A DNA stretch of 64,000 nucleotides from Meridianimarinicoccus zhengii (GTDB lineage: Bacteria; Pseudomonadota; Alphaproteobacteria; Rhodobacterales; Rhodobacteraceae), in the NCBI RefSeq assembly GCF_003254465.1, contig NZ_QDFI01000003.1, positions 48,637-112,636 of the forward strand, given 5' to 3'. Positions within the stretch are counted from its first letter, which is position 1. Every line of letters starts with the position of its first letter. This document shows, in pieces, positions 46,711 through 55,032 of this stretch. The translations under genes and the position numbers were made by a program. Under the pieces are notes generated by a model. The model worked only from the letters and a program-made list of their open reading frames with translations, had not been told where the DNA came from and ran no database searches.

Positions 46711-47607
46711 GTGAAGGGGCGATTTCTGGCGACGCTGGCGCTGGTGGTGGGTCTGGGCGGGACCGCGCATGCGGCCGATCCCTGTGCGGACTGGGTGCCG
46801 CAGCCCAAGCCGCAGAACGCCAGCCGCGACATTGTGGGGCAGGATATCGACCAGATCTGGGAACGGGGCTTCATGACCTTCGCGGTCTATGACGACAACC
46901 CGCCCTATAGCTGGCGCGAGGGATCGGAGGCGCGCGGTGTGGATGTCGAGATCGCGCGGATCATCGCCGAAGATATCGGCGTGGAGCCGCGGTTCCGCTG
47001 GGTCGCGGCGGGCGAGAACCTGGATTCGGACCTGCGGTTCAACATCTGGCAGGGGCCGCTGATCGGCGGGTCCGTGTCCAACGTGATGATGCGCGTGCCT
47101 TATGACAGCCAGTTCCGCTGCCGGGTCGATCAGGTGACATTCACCGGGCAGTACGCGGCCGAGGCGCTGGCCATCGCCTATCGCGTGGCTGACTATCCCG
47201 ATGGCGGGCCGACCCCCGCCTATTTCCGCTATGACACCGTGGCGGTGGAGAACGATTCGATTTCCGATTTCTACCTGTCGGGCATGGCGGGCGGGCAGAT
47301 GGTGGGTAATGTCCGCCGCTTTCCCGACATGGGGGCCGCGATGGCGGCGCTTGCGGCGGGGGAGGTGATGGCGGCGATGGGGCCGCTCGCGCAGCTCGAA
47401 CACGGGCGGGCGGACGGCGTGGCGATCCACCGCCCGCCGCTGGTGGGGCTGGCCCGGTCGGAATGGACGCTGGGGACGGCGATCCATTTCGCCTACAAGC
47501 CGCTGGGCTACATGGTGGACGACGCGATCAGCTACGCGCTGCAGGACGGCCGCATCGCGGGCATCTATGAACGCTACGGGCTGACGCATCTGCCGCCGGA
47601 GCGGTAG
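46711..47607 (+). CDS. MoxJ-like quinoprotein-associated periplasmic binding protein
   Basis: A 298-residue SBP_bac_3-type protein associated with quinoprotein dehydrogenases (MoxJ/XoxJ-like). The GTG start at 46711 gives a normal signal peptide (KGRFLATLALVVGLGGTAHA) and follows GAGG. The reading frame is also open from the ATG of the pedF scar at 46564, which would give a 347-residue product with a foreign N-terminus. Mature segments include FMTFAVYDDNPPYSW and HFAYKPLGYMVDDAI. XoxJ-type proteins are thought to help activate or bind the dehydrogenase. Confidence 0.83.
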   Translation: MKGRFLATLALVVGLGGTAHAADPCADWVPQPKPQNASRDIVGQDIDQIWERGFMTFAVYDDNPPYSWREGSEARGVDVEIARIIAEDIGVEPRFRWVAAGENLDSDLRFNIWQGPLIGGSVSNVMMRVPYDSQFRCRVDQVTFTGQYAAEALAIAYRVADYPDGGPTPAYFRYDTVAVENDSISDFYLSGMAGGQMVGNVRRFPDMGAAMAALAAGEVMAAMGPLAQLEHGRADGVAIHRPPLVGLARSEWTLGTAIHFAYKPLGYMVDDAISYALQDGRIAGIYERYGLTHLPPER

Positions 47608-47805
47608 TGGCGAGTCCGGCTATGCCGGATGATTCGCCCTGCGGCATGCCCACGGGTCCGGCCCCGGAGCGCCGTGCACGCAGGGGTTTAGCGTCACCCC
47701 ATGATATCAATTCAAGGTTGCATCATCGGGCGGCGGCGCAACAATATTTTTCACGAACCGCCCAAAGATTAAGAAAACCTTAGCGTGTACCCGCTTCACG
47801 AGATA

Positions 47806-47829
47806 TAATGTCCTTGGCATTCCAAGGGA
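47806..47829 (+). promoter_or_regulatory. TATAAT box and ribosome-site hairpin before the second VPLPA-CTERM gene
   Basis: TATAAT at 47806-47811 is followed by the arms CCTTGG (47814-47819) and CCAAGG (47824-47829). The second arm runs into the GGGAGG ribosome-binding site (47828-47833), so the hairpin could partly mask it. No good -35 element is visible at the usual distance. Confidence 0.35.
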
Positions 47830-47836
47830 GGTAGCC

Positions 47837-48514
47837 ATGAACATGTTTACCATTATCGGCGCCGCTGTGATCGGCGCATTTTCCGCCTCTTCCGCCGTGG
47901 CAGCGATCGTTTCCGTCAGCGGACCGGCCAGTTCCGGCGGGACCGGGCCCGCGATTATCGGGGCCCCGTCGGATATTCTTGAGGACCTGGTGACCAACAC
48001 CGGGATGGAAGGCTTCGACGAGGCCCAGAACGTGTTGCTGACGGCGCCGCTGTCGGTGGATGGCGGCACCATCGCCGCCGGAACGCGCGTGGACAGCCAC
48101 ATGATCTTTCTCAACAGCCTCGGGTCCACGCGGATATCGCATTACGATGTGGACTGGACGTTCTCGGGCAGGATCCTCGGCGTGATGTCCGACAGCGGCG
48201 GAACGCTCGAGGCCGCGTCCTCGTCCTTCCTCGGCGCTCCGGGCACCAACTACACGACGCCGGGCGCGGGCACGGGGGCGGCGGCGCCGTTCACCGCCCG
48301 GGGGCTGGAGAGCAACAACGGCACGGGGATCGGCGGCGAAGGCTACAGCGTCGCGGGCAACGTGCTGACCCTGGGCATGGTCGTGACCGAACCGGGCGAC
48401 TGGGTGCGCGTCGTGACCGCGCCGATCCCGGTGCCAGCCGCGCTGCCGCTTCTGGCGGGCGCATTGGGCGGGCTTGGCCTGCTGCGCGGGCGCAAGGCGA
48501 AGACCGCGGCCTGA
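47837..48514 (+). CDS. VPLPA-CTERM sorting-domain protein
   Basis: A 225-residue exported protein: signal peptide (cleavage near AVAA), Gly/Ser/Thr-rich beta middle without recognised domain, and a C-terminal sorting tail PIPVPAALPLLAGALGG, hydrophobic helix and basic end (RGRKAKTAA). Same architecture as the product of 22244 but with an unrelated middle. Surface attachment or matrix role likely; processed by a sorting enzyme not in the window. Confidence 0.82.
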   Translation: MNMFTIIGAAVIGAFSASSAVAAIVSVSGPASSGGTGPAIIGAPSDILEDLVTNTGMEGFDEAQNVLLTAPLSVDGGTIAAGTRVDSHMIFLNSLGSTRISHYDVDWTFSGRILGVMSDSGGTLEAASSSFLGAPGTNYTTPGAGTGAAAPFTARGLESNNGTGIGGEGYSVAGNVLTLGMVVTEPGDWVRVVTAPIPVPAALPLLAGALGGLGLLRGRKAKTAA

Positions 48515-48540
48515 CACCGCGCCACCGGCGGATCGCTTGG

Positions 48541-48568
48541 ACGGCCCATCCCGGCGGGGGTGGGCCGT
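48541..48568 (+). terminator. Rho-independent terminator after the VPLPA-CTERM gene
   Basis: Arms ACGGCCCA and TGGGCCGT (eight base pairs, extendable with G-C pairs inside) followed by TTTTCC, 27 bases after the stop codon. Confidence 0.8.
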
Positions 48569-48614
48569 TTTCCGTGCGGCCAGCGGCGGGCGGGCGATGT
48601 GGCGGACGGCGGCT

Positions 48615-48629
48615 CTCCGACTAAGGTCC
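48615..48629 (+). promoter_or_regulatory. Predicted PQQ-regulon box, aldehyde dehydrogenase copy
   Basis: CTCCGACTAAGGTCC, 73 bases before the aldehyde dehydrogenase start, same orientation as the copies before the DUF779 and PQQ dehydrogenase genes. Confidence 0.5.
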
Positions 48630-48702
48630 GGGTGTGCGGACGGGGCCGAAGGCGACAGTCTGGCACGCGAAGCGAGGACTTCATCATTCCGAGGAGGACA
48701 CC

Positions 48703-50232
48703 ATGCCCAAAGACCAGCTTGACGTCAGCGACGCCGCCGCAGCCGGCTGCCCGCTGAAGGCCCGCTACAACAACTTCATCGGCGGCCGGTTCAAGGCGCC
48801 CAATGCGGGCCGCTATTTCGAGAACATCTCGCCCATCACAGGCGGGCCCATCGGCGAAGTGGCACGGTCCGACGCATCGGATATCGAGGATGCACTGGAC
48901 GCGGCGCACGCGGCCAAGGATGCATGGGGCAAGACCTCCGTCACCGACCGCGCGAACATGCTGATGAAGATCGCGCAGACCATGGAAGACAATATCGGCA
49001 CGCTCGCGCTGGCCGAGACATGGGACAACGGCAAGCCGATCCGCGAGACGACGCTTGCCGACATGGCGCTGGGGATCGACCATTTCCGCTACTTCGCGTC
49101 GGTCATCCGCGCGCAGGAAGGCACGATGGGCGAGCTGGACAACGACACCGTCGCCTATCACTTCCACGAACCGCTGGGCGTCGTGGGCCAGATCATCCCG
49201 TGGAACTTCCCCGTGCTGATGGCGGTCTGGAAGCTGGCCCCGGCGCTGGCCGCGGGCAACTGCGTGGTTCTGAAGCCCGCCGAACAGACCCCCGCCACGA
49301 TCATGATGCTGGCCGAGATGATCGCCGACATCCTGCCCGCGGGCGTTCTGAATATCGTCAACGGCTTCGGGCTGGAAGCGGGCAAGCCGCTGGCGTCGTC
49401 GAGCCGCATCGCCAAGATCGCCTTCACGGGTGAGACCACGACGGGCCGGCTGATTTCGCAATACGCGTCGGAATCGATCATCCCGGTGACACTGGAACTG
49501 GGCGGCAAGTCGCCGAACATCTTCTTCTCGGACGTGATGCGCGAGGACGACGCCTATTTCGACAAGTGCCTCGAAGGTTTCGCGATGTTCGCGCTGAACC
49601 AGGGCGAGGTCTGCACCTGCCCGTCGCGCGCCCTGATCCAGGAAGACATCTACGACGCCTTCATGGAGCGCGCGCTCGAGCGCGTGAACGCCATCGTGCA
49701 GGGCGACCCTCGCGACATGGCCACGATGATCGGGGCACAGGCGTCGTCCGAGCAGTTCGACAAGATCCTGTCCTATTTCGACATCGGCCGCCAGGAAGGC
49801 GCCGAGGTGCTGACGGGCGGCGAGGCGGCGACCATGTCGGGCGACATGGCGGGCGGCTATTACATCAAGCCGACCGTCCTGAAGGGCCACAACAAGATGC
49901 GGGTCTTCCAGGAAGAGATCTTCGGCCCGGTCGTGTCCGTGACCACCTTCAAGGATCAGGCCGAAGCCATGGAGATCGCCAACGACACGCTTTATGGTCT
50001 TGGTGCCGGGGTGTGGTCGCGCGATGCCAACACCTGCTACCGCTTCGGCCGCGGTATTCAGGCGGGCCGGGTCTGGACCAACTGCTACCACCTCTATCCC
50101 GCGCATGCGGCGTTCGGAGGCTACAAGCAGTCGGGCATCGGGCGCGAGAACCACAAGATGATGCTGGACCACTACCAGCAGACCAAGAACATGCTGGTCA
50201 GCTACAACCCCAACAAGCTCGGGTTCTTCTGA
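48703..50232 (+). CDS. Aldehyde dehydrogenase (acetaldehyde-type, NAD+)
   Basis: A 509-residue ALDH-superfamily enzyme. The cofactor region ([15 protein letters not shown]), the general base Glu in LELGGKSPN and the catalytic Cys in NQGEVCTC are all present. The CTCPSRALI form is that of ExaC/AcoD acetaldehyde dehydrogenases, which take the product of periplasmic ethanol oxidation to acetate. Start at 48703 follows GAGGAGGA. It is alone in its unit but has the shared box upstream and a strong terminator downstream. Confidence 0.93.
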   Translation: MPKDQLDVSDAAAAGCPLKARYNNFIGGRFKAPNAGRYFENISPITGGPIGEVARSDASDIEDALDAAHAAKDAWGKTSVTDRANMLMKIAQTMEDNIGTLALAETWDNGKPIRETTLADMALGIDHFRYFASVIRAQEGTMGELDNDTVAYHFHEPLGVVGQIIPWNFPVLMAVWKLAPALAAGNCVVLKPAEQTPATIMMLAEMIADILPAGVLNIVNGFGLEAGKPLASSSRIAKIAFTGETTTGRLISQYASESIIPVTLELGGKSPNIFFSDVMREDDAYFDKCLEGFAMFALNQGEVCTCPSRALIQEDIYDAFMERALERVNAIVQGDPRDMATMIGAQASSEQFDKILSYFDIGRQEGAEVLTGGEAATMSGDMAGGYYIKPTVLKGHNKMRVFQEEIFGPVVSVTTFKDQAEAMEIANDTLYGLGAGVWSRDANTCYRFGRGIQAGRVWTNCYHLYPAHAAFGGYKQSGIGRENHKMMLDHYQQTKNMLVSYNPNKLGFF

Positions 50233-50269
50233 GCCGTCATGTCCGGGGCCTTCCCCGTCCCCGGTACAG

Positions 50270-50293
50270 GGCCGCGCTGGCAACAGCGCGGCC
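50270..50293 (+). terminator. Terminator after the aldehyde dehydrogenase gene
   Basis: Ten-base-pair stem GGCCGCGCTG/CAGCGCGGCC with a GCAA tetraloop, followed by GTTTCCGTTT. Confidence 0.8.
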
Positions 50294-50385
50294 GTTTCCG
50301 TTTGTGGGTTGCAGCCTGCGAAGGAGCTTGAAAAAGATGAGGTTAGATGCATCTTTAAAGGAACCTTGGGGAGGGGACGACACGC

Positions 50386-50694
50386 ATGCAATCATTCAGG
50401 ATCGTGGTGCTGGGGGCCGCTCTGGCGCTTGGCGGGGCGGCAGGCGCGCAGGACCTGGAGACGGGCGAAGAGTTGTATGGCGAGTCGTGCCGCAACTGCC
50501 ACGGGCCGCGCGCGCAAGGCATGGCCAGTTTTCCCAAGCTGACCGGGCAGGATGCCGCGTACCTGGCCGGCAGGCTGGAACAGTATCGCGCGGGCGAACG
50601 CGTCGGCCCGAATTCGGCGCTGATGCAGCCCAACGCGGCGGACCTGTCGGATGCGGACATTGCGAACCTGGCGGCCTTCATCGCCAGCTTGTAG
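50386..50694 (+). CDS. Small class I cytochrome c
   Basis: A 102-residue exported monohaem cytochrome: signal peptide ending GAAGAQ, haem motif CRNCH (about residue 36), distal Met in SALMQPNAADLSDADI. This is the c5/c553-like type. It lies between the aldehyde dehydrogenase and the sugar dehydrogenase gene and could accept electrons from either quinoprotein. Confidence 0.87.
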   Translation: MQSFRIVVLGAALALGGAAGAQDLETGEELYGESCRNCHGPRAQGMASFPKLTGQDAAYLAGRLEQYRAGERVGPNSALMQPNAADLSDADIANLAAFIASL

Positions 50695-50842
50695 GGACCG
50701 GCGCGGGCCTGCACGGCACCAAGCGTGCCACGCGACTGCCCCGCCACCAAGACCGCCACGGGGATGCCCCCCGCGGCGCGGACAGGACGGCAGGCCGGCG
50801 CGAGATCGGCCAGGTCCGTCCATCACAAAGGGAGGACCAACC

Positions 50843-52126
50843 ATGAACACTAGCCTTTACAGGCCTGCCACGCTGTCGCTGGCAGCACTTCTTGCCGCGG
50901 CGCTGGCCATGCCCGCGGCCGCGCAATCGGGCATGAACACGACCGCGTTGCAGCACAGCGTCGTGCTCGACGGTCTCGAAAACCCTTGGGACATGGCGTT
51001 CCTCGATGATGGCACCATGTTCTTCACCGAGAAATGCCGCGGCCTGTCGGTCCGGATGCCCTCGGGCGAGGTCAACGCGCTGCTGGGCATGACCGGCGTG
51101 GACGGCTATGCCAGCCAGGCGGACGATCTGTTCTGCGAAGGGTAGGCGGGCATGCAGGGCGTGGCCATCGACCCGGACTTTGCCGAGAACCGGCGGATCT
51201 ATGTCTATTCCACCTCGAACATGTCGGACCCGCATACCAACCGGCTGATGCGGCTTGTCGTGAACGAGGATTTCACCGGCGTGTCGGATCGGACCGATAT
51301 CGTGGACGACGTGCCCTACAAGATGGCGGCGTCGGATCACCCGTTCGGCGGCCCCGGCGCCCATAACGGCGGGCGCGTGCGGTTCGGGCCGGATGGCGCG
51401 CTTTGGCTGACCACCGGCGACAACCACAACGAGGAAATCCCGCAAAGCCCGACCATGATGGGGTCCAAGGTTCTGCGGTTGGACACGGACGGGAACGCGC
51501 ATCCCGACAACGCCCCGCCCGAGGGGTTCGACCCGCGCACCTATACCTACGGGCACCGCAACGTGCAGGGGATCGCCTTTCATCCCGAAACCGGCGCGAC
51601 GATCACGGCGGAACACGGCCCGTGGCATTCCGACGAGATCACCATTCTGGAGAACGGCGGCAATGCGGGGTGGGATCCTCGCCCGAACATGGCCGGACGC
51701 GGCGACTGCCCCGACGACTATTGCGGCTACAGCCCGAACCAGATGGAGGGCATGAACCGCTACGAGCGGGCGTCCTTCATGCCGATGACCGATTTCGACA
51801 CCTATCCCGACGCGATGCCGCCGGTCTGGACGAATAACGGCTGGTCCCAGGGGACTGGATCGGCCGCGTTCCTGACGGGCGAAGCCTGGGGCGACTGGGA
51901 CGGCGCGATGGTCGTGGGTATCATGGGGATCGGCTTCGGCGGCACGCCCATCGGGCAGCGCATCGATGTCATCCAGTTCAACGACGAGGGCACCGCCGTG
52001 GAGGACGTGACCGAGATGACCCTGCCGATGGACTCGGCCCGGTTCCGGTCGGTCGTGCTGGGTCCTGACGGCGCGCTCTATACCGCCGTGGACGAAGGCG
52101 TGATCCACCGGCTTGCACCGAACTGA
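50843..52126 (+). pseudogene. PQQ-dependent sugar dehydrogenase gene interrupted by an in-frame TAG
   Basis: The frame 50843-51142 encodes a signal peptide (cleavage after AAAQ) and the start of a glucose/sorbosone-dehydrogenase-type propeller (LENPWDMAFLDDGTMFFTEK). It stops at TAG (51143-51145) and resumes in the same frame (GMQGVAIDPDF onward) through GGRVRFGPDGALWLTTGD, ITAEHGPWHSDEI and the C-terminus at 52126. A single C-to-T change (CAG to TAG) explains it, since Gln fits the context EG-x-AGMQG. The two halves total about 427 codons, a normal length. Either a recent pseudogene, a sequencing error, or suppressed amber; nothing else in it is decayed. Confidence 0.85.
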
Positions 52127-52148
52127 TGGCCTGACGGCGCGATGATCG

Positions 52149-52183
52149 GGGGCCGGATGGCATGGCGCCGTCCGGCCCCTTTT
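52149..52183 (+). terminator. Terminator after the sugar dehydrogenase gene
   Basis: Arms GGGGCCGGA and TCCGGCCCC with a 13-base loop, followed directly by TTTT. Confidence 0.85.
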
Positions 52184-52195
52184 GCGTGCGTGCGG

Positions 52196-52522
52196 TCAGC
52201 CCGCGGGCAGATAGGGCACCCCGCCCGCGAGATCCGTGTCGTCGATGGCGTAAAAGCCGTTGATCGCACCGTCCTGCCGCGCCTTGGCGAAGGGCGCATA
52301 GTCCGGATCGTCCACGAAGGCCCGAAGTGCTGCCTTGTCCGGGAACTTGATGAGCGCGATCAGGTCGGCTTCCAGCGGGTCGCCCTCGATCGTGTCGATA
52401 TTGCCGCTGCGCGACAGGTATTCCCCGCCATGCTTCGCGGCGATGTCGTGGACCGTCGCGGCGTAGTCGGGCACCCAAGCATCGTCGGTGACCTTGACGA
52501 TGGCGATCAGGTAAGCGGCCAT
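52196..52522 (-). CDS. DUF1330 family protein
   Basis: A 108-residue dimeric alpha-beta-barrel (ferredoxin-like) protein of the DUF1330 family; hallmarks are AYLIAIVKVTD at the start, GGEYLSRSG and IKFPDKAALRAFVDDPDYAPFAKAR. Function unknown. Convergent with the sugar dehydrogenase gene. Confidence 0.85.
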   Translation of the reverse strand: MAAYLIAIVKVTDDAWVPDYAATVHDIAAKHGGEYLSRSGNIDTIEGDPLEADLIALIKFPDKAALRAFVDDPDYAPFAKARQDGAINGFYAIDDTDLAGGVPYLPAG

Positions 52523-52676
52523 GGTCGTTCCTCCCTTGTTGTGTGTGCCGCGTCTGGTGGGCGGCTGGGCATACGATAGGCAAGCCTGCTGCGCCTGTCA
52601 TCGGCGATGGCGCCGGGTGCGGGATTGATTTCGCGCGCCATGTTGGCTAAGTTGGCCATGTCATCGGAGCCAGCCC

Positions 52677-52904
52677 ATGCAGATCAATGTGCATACCGCC
52701 AAGACCCAGCTTTCCAAGCTGATCGATGCCGCGCTTGCGGGCGAAGAGGTCATCATCGCCAAGGGCGCGCGCCCGGTGGTGCGGCTGGTGGCGATCCCGC
52801 AGGGGAGATTCCAGCTCGGGCTGATGGCGGGGCAGCTGGGCACGCTGCCCGATTTCGCCGCCCCGATTGACCCGGCCGAGCTGGAGGCCTGGGAAGGCGC
52901 GTGA
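52677..52904 (+). CDS. Phd/YefM-type antitoxin
   Basis: A 75-residue protein with the Phd/YefM pattern: N-terminal DNA-binding part (INVHTAKTQLSKLIDAALAGEEVIIAKGARPVVRL) and a flexible C-terminal toxin-binding tail. Its stop overlaps the GTG start of the toxin gene (GTGA), the usual arrangement for such pairs. Confidence 0.88.
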   Translation: MQINVHTAKTQLSKLIDAALAGEEVIIAKGARPVVRLVAIPQGRFQLGLMAGQLGTLPDFAAPIDPAELEAWEGA

Positions 52905-53293
52905 GCCGCCCGGTCCTGCTCGATACCCATGCCTGGGTCTGGTCCTTCGCCGATCCCGACCGGCTGTCGCCGCGCGCCGCGCGCGCCATCACCGGTGCCG
53001 CGTCGGTGCAGGTCAGCCCGATCAGCTTCTTCGAGATCGGCCAGAAGGTGCGCGTGGGCAAATGGCCCGAGATGGCGCCGCACCTGTCGGATCTGCCCGA
53101 CCTGCTGGCGAGGCAGGGCGGTGTGGCCGCGCCCTTCACGCCCGCCATCGCGCTCGATGCCGCAAGCCTTGACTGGGACCACCGCGACCCGTTCGACCGG
53201 CTCATCGCGGCCACTGCGCGGGTGCTCGATCTCGGTCTCGTCACTTGCGACCCGGCCTTCGCCGCAGCCCCGGGCACGAGCCTTGTCTGGTAG
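52901..53293 (+). CDS. PIN-domain toxin (VapC-like)
   Basis: A 130-residue PIN-domain ribonuclease. Acidic active-site residues are visible: Asp in LLDTHAWVW, Glu in SFFEIGQK, Asp in HRDPFDRLIAA and Asp in VTCDPAF. It cleaves RNA when freed from the antitoxin. GTG start. Confidence 0.88.
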   Translation: MSRPVLLDTHAWVWSFADPDRLSPRAARAITGAASVQVSPISFFEIGQKVRVGKWPEMAPHLSDLPDLLARQGGVAAPFTPAIALDAASLDWDHRDPFDRLIAATARVLDLGLVTCDPAFAAAPGTSLVW

Positions 53294-53347
53294 CCGCTTG
53301 CAGCCCGGCCGCGCGCGGGTAGTCTGCGGCCAAAGCCGGAGGATGCG

Positions 53348-54325
53348 ATGAATTTCCTGACAGACCTGCGGGCCCCGCCCGAAGAGCGGACGCGCGACGG
53401 AGACACCCGCCGCGTCGGCATCGAGATCGAATTCGCCACGGTCACCGCTGAGGACGGCGCGCAGATCGTGCGCGACCTGTTCGGCGGCACGATCACGCAG
53501 GAAGACCCGCACCGCTTTCACATCGAGGGCACCGCGTTCGGCGATTTCACCTGCGAACTGGACACCCAGCACGCGCACAAGCCCTATGGCGTCGCGGGCG
53601 AGATGTCGGATTTCCAGGCCGAGATGCGGCGGCTGTTCGGCGAGATCAGCTCGCTCGTCATGCCCTGCGAGATCGTCTGCCCCCCCATCCCCTGGGACGC
53701 GATCGGGCGGATCGACGGGCTGGTGCAAGCGCTGACCGATGCCGGTGCGGTGGGAACGCGCGCCAGCCCGTTCTATGCCTTCGGCGCGCAACTGAACCCG
53801 GAACTGGCCGACACGGGCGACACGGACGGGATGACCGCGACGCTTAAGGCGTATCTGCTGCTGTCGGGCTGGCTGCGCGGGGTGATGGGGCTGGACCTGA
53901 CGCGGCGCGCCGTCGCCTTCGCCGATCCGTTCCCGAAACCCTACGTGGCCCGGGTGCTGGCCGGGGATTACTGGCCCGACCGCGCGGAGCTGATCCAGGA
54001 CTATCTCGACGCGAACCCCACGCGGAACCGCGAACTCGATTGCCTGCCGCTCTTTGCCCATCTGGATGCGGACCGCGTGCGCGCGGTGCTGCAGGACGGA
54101 CGGATCAAGGCGCGCCCGACATGGCATTACCGGCTGCCCGACGCCAATCTGGGCGAACAGGACTGGTCGCTGTGTCTGGAATGGAACCGCTGGGTGGTGG
54201 TGGAACGGCTGGCGGCGGACCGCGCGCTGCTGGGGCGGATGGCGGAAGCCTATCTGGCGATGGCCGATGCCGGGCGCGGCCGCGACTGGCCACTGGCCGC
54301 GAGCGAATGGCTGGTCCTCTCGTGA
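53348..54325 (+). CDS. Amidoligase-family enzyme (COOH-NH2 ligase type)
   Basis: A 325-residue protein of the amidoligase family related to glutamine-synthetase-fold ligases. N-terminal RRVGIEIEFATV contains the acidic metal-site pair (Glu-x-Glu) and further conserved pieces are FTCELDTQHAH, EIVCPPIPW, GAQLNPE and LEWNRWVVVE. The family is proposed to form amide bonds on small molecules or peptides. It is coupled to the glutamine amidotransferase gene at 54322; this pair is known from comparative genomics, but its product is not known to me. Confidence 0.83.
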   Translation: MNFLTDLRAPPEERTRDGDTRRVGIEIEFATVTAEDGAQIVRDLFGGTITQEDPHRFHIEGTAFGDFTCELDTQHAHKPYGVAGEMSDFQAEMRRLFGEISSLVMPCEIVCPPIPWDAIGRIDGLVQALTDAGAVGTRASPFYAFGAQLNPELADTGDTDGMTATLKAYLLLSGWLRGVMGLDLTRRAVAFADPFPKPYVARVLAGDYWPDRAELIQDYLDANPTRNRELDCLPLFAHLDADRVRAVLQDGRIKARPTWHYRLPDANLGEQDWSLCLEWNRWVVVERLAADRALLGRMAEAYLAMADAGRGRDWPLAASEWLVLS

Positions 54326-55032
54326 TCCTGTTCCGCCGCAGGTCGGACCGCCCGCGCATCGCGGTCACCACGTCGCGCCGGTCGTCCTGGCGCATCTTCC
54401 CGATGTTCGCGCTCAATGTTTGGCTGGCGGGCGGGCGCGCCGTGCGCTGGACGGCGGCGCGGCCCCATCACCTCGATGACGTGGAGGGGCTGGTGATCGG
54501 CGGCGGCGACGACATCCAGCCCGAGATCTACGGCGGCGAACTCGTGTCCACCGCGCGGGTGGACCCGGACCGCGATGCCATGGAACGCCGGCTTGTCGAA
54601 GGGGCGGTCGCGCGCGACATGCCGGTGCTGGGCGTGTGCCGCGGCGCGCAGATGATCAACATCGCCCTTGGCGGTACGCTGCACCAAGATGCCTACGGCG
54701 TCTATACCGACAGCGACCGCAAGCGCACGGTGCTGCCGCGCAAGACCGTCTGCGTGGAACCGGGCACGCGCTTCGCCGCCATCGCGGGGGAGACGCCCAT
54801 GCGGGTGAACGCGCTGCACAGTCAGGCCGTGGACCGGCTGGGCGACGGGCTGCGGGTGGCCGCGCGCGACCGGGGCGGCATGGTGCAGGCGGTGGAGCGG
54901 GCCGAGGGCCGGTTCATGCTGGGCGTCCAGTGGCACCCCGAACACCTGATCTACGCCCGCCGCCAGCGCGCGCTGTTCCGGGCGCTGGTGGCGGCGGTCA
55001 AGGGTCAGGCGGGCGCGAAGGCGTCCGCGTAA
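54322..55032 (+). CDS. Class I glutamine amidotransferase (peptidase C26 type)
   Basis: About 236 residues. Nucleophile Cys in VLGVCRGAQMINIALGG, catalytic His and Glu in GVQWHPEHL. Related to gamma-glutamyl-GABA hydrolases such as PuuD. The GTG at 54322 overlaps the amidoligase stop (GTGA); ATG at 54307 is a possible alternative. Likely either supplies ammonia to, or hydrolyses the gamma-glutamyl product of, the neighbouring amidoligase. Its 3' end overlaps the malonyl-CoA synthetase gene of the other strand by 28 bases. Confidence 0.85.
   Translation: MILFRRRSDRPRIAVTTSRRSSWRIFPMFALNVWLAGGRAVRWTAARPHHLDDVEGLVIGGGDDIQPEIYGGELVSTARVDPDRDAMERRLVEGAVARDMPVLGVCRGAQMINIALGGTLHQDAYGVYTDSDRKRTVLPRKTVCVEPGTRFAAIAGETPMRVNALHSQAVDRLGDGLRVAARDRGGMVQAVERAEGRFMLGVQWHPEHLIYARRQRALFRALVAAVKGQAGAKASA

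Noticed and set aside
53324..53338. CTGCGGCCAAAGCCG before the amidoligase gene, resembling the PQQ-regulon box
   Set aside because: It lacks the CGAC/GTCG core (CGGC/GCCG instead) and overlaps the ribosome-binding site; likely chance.
52661..54127. 488-codon minus-strand frame over the toxin-antitoxin and amidoligase genes
   Set aside because: Shadow of three well-supported genes on the other strand.
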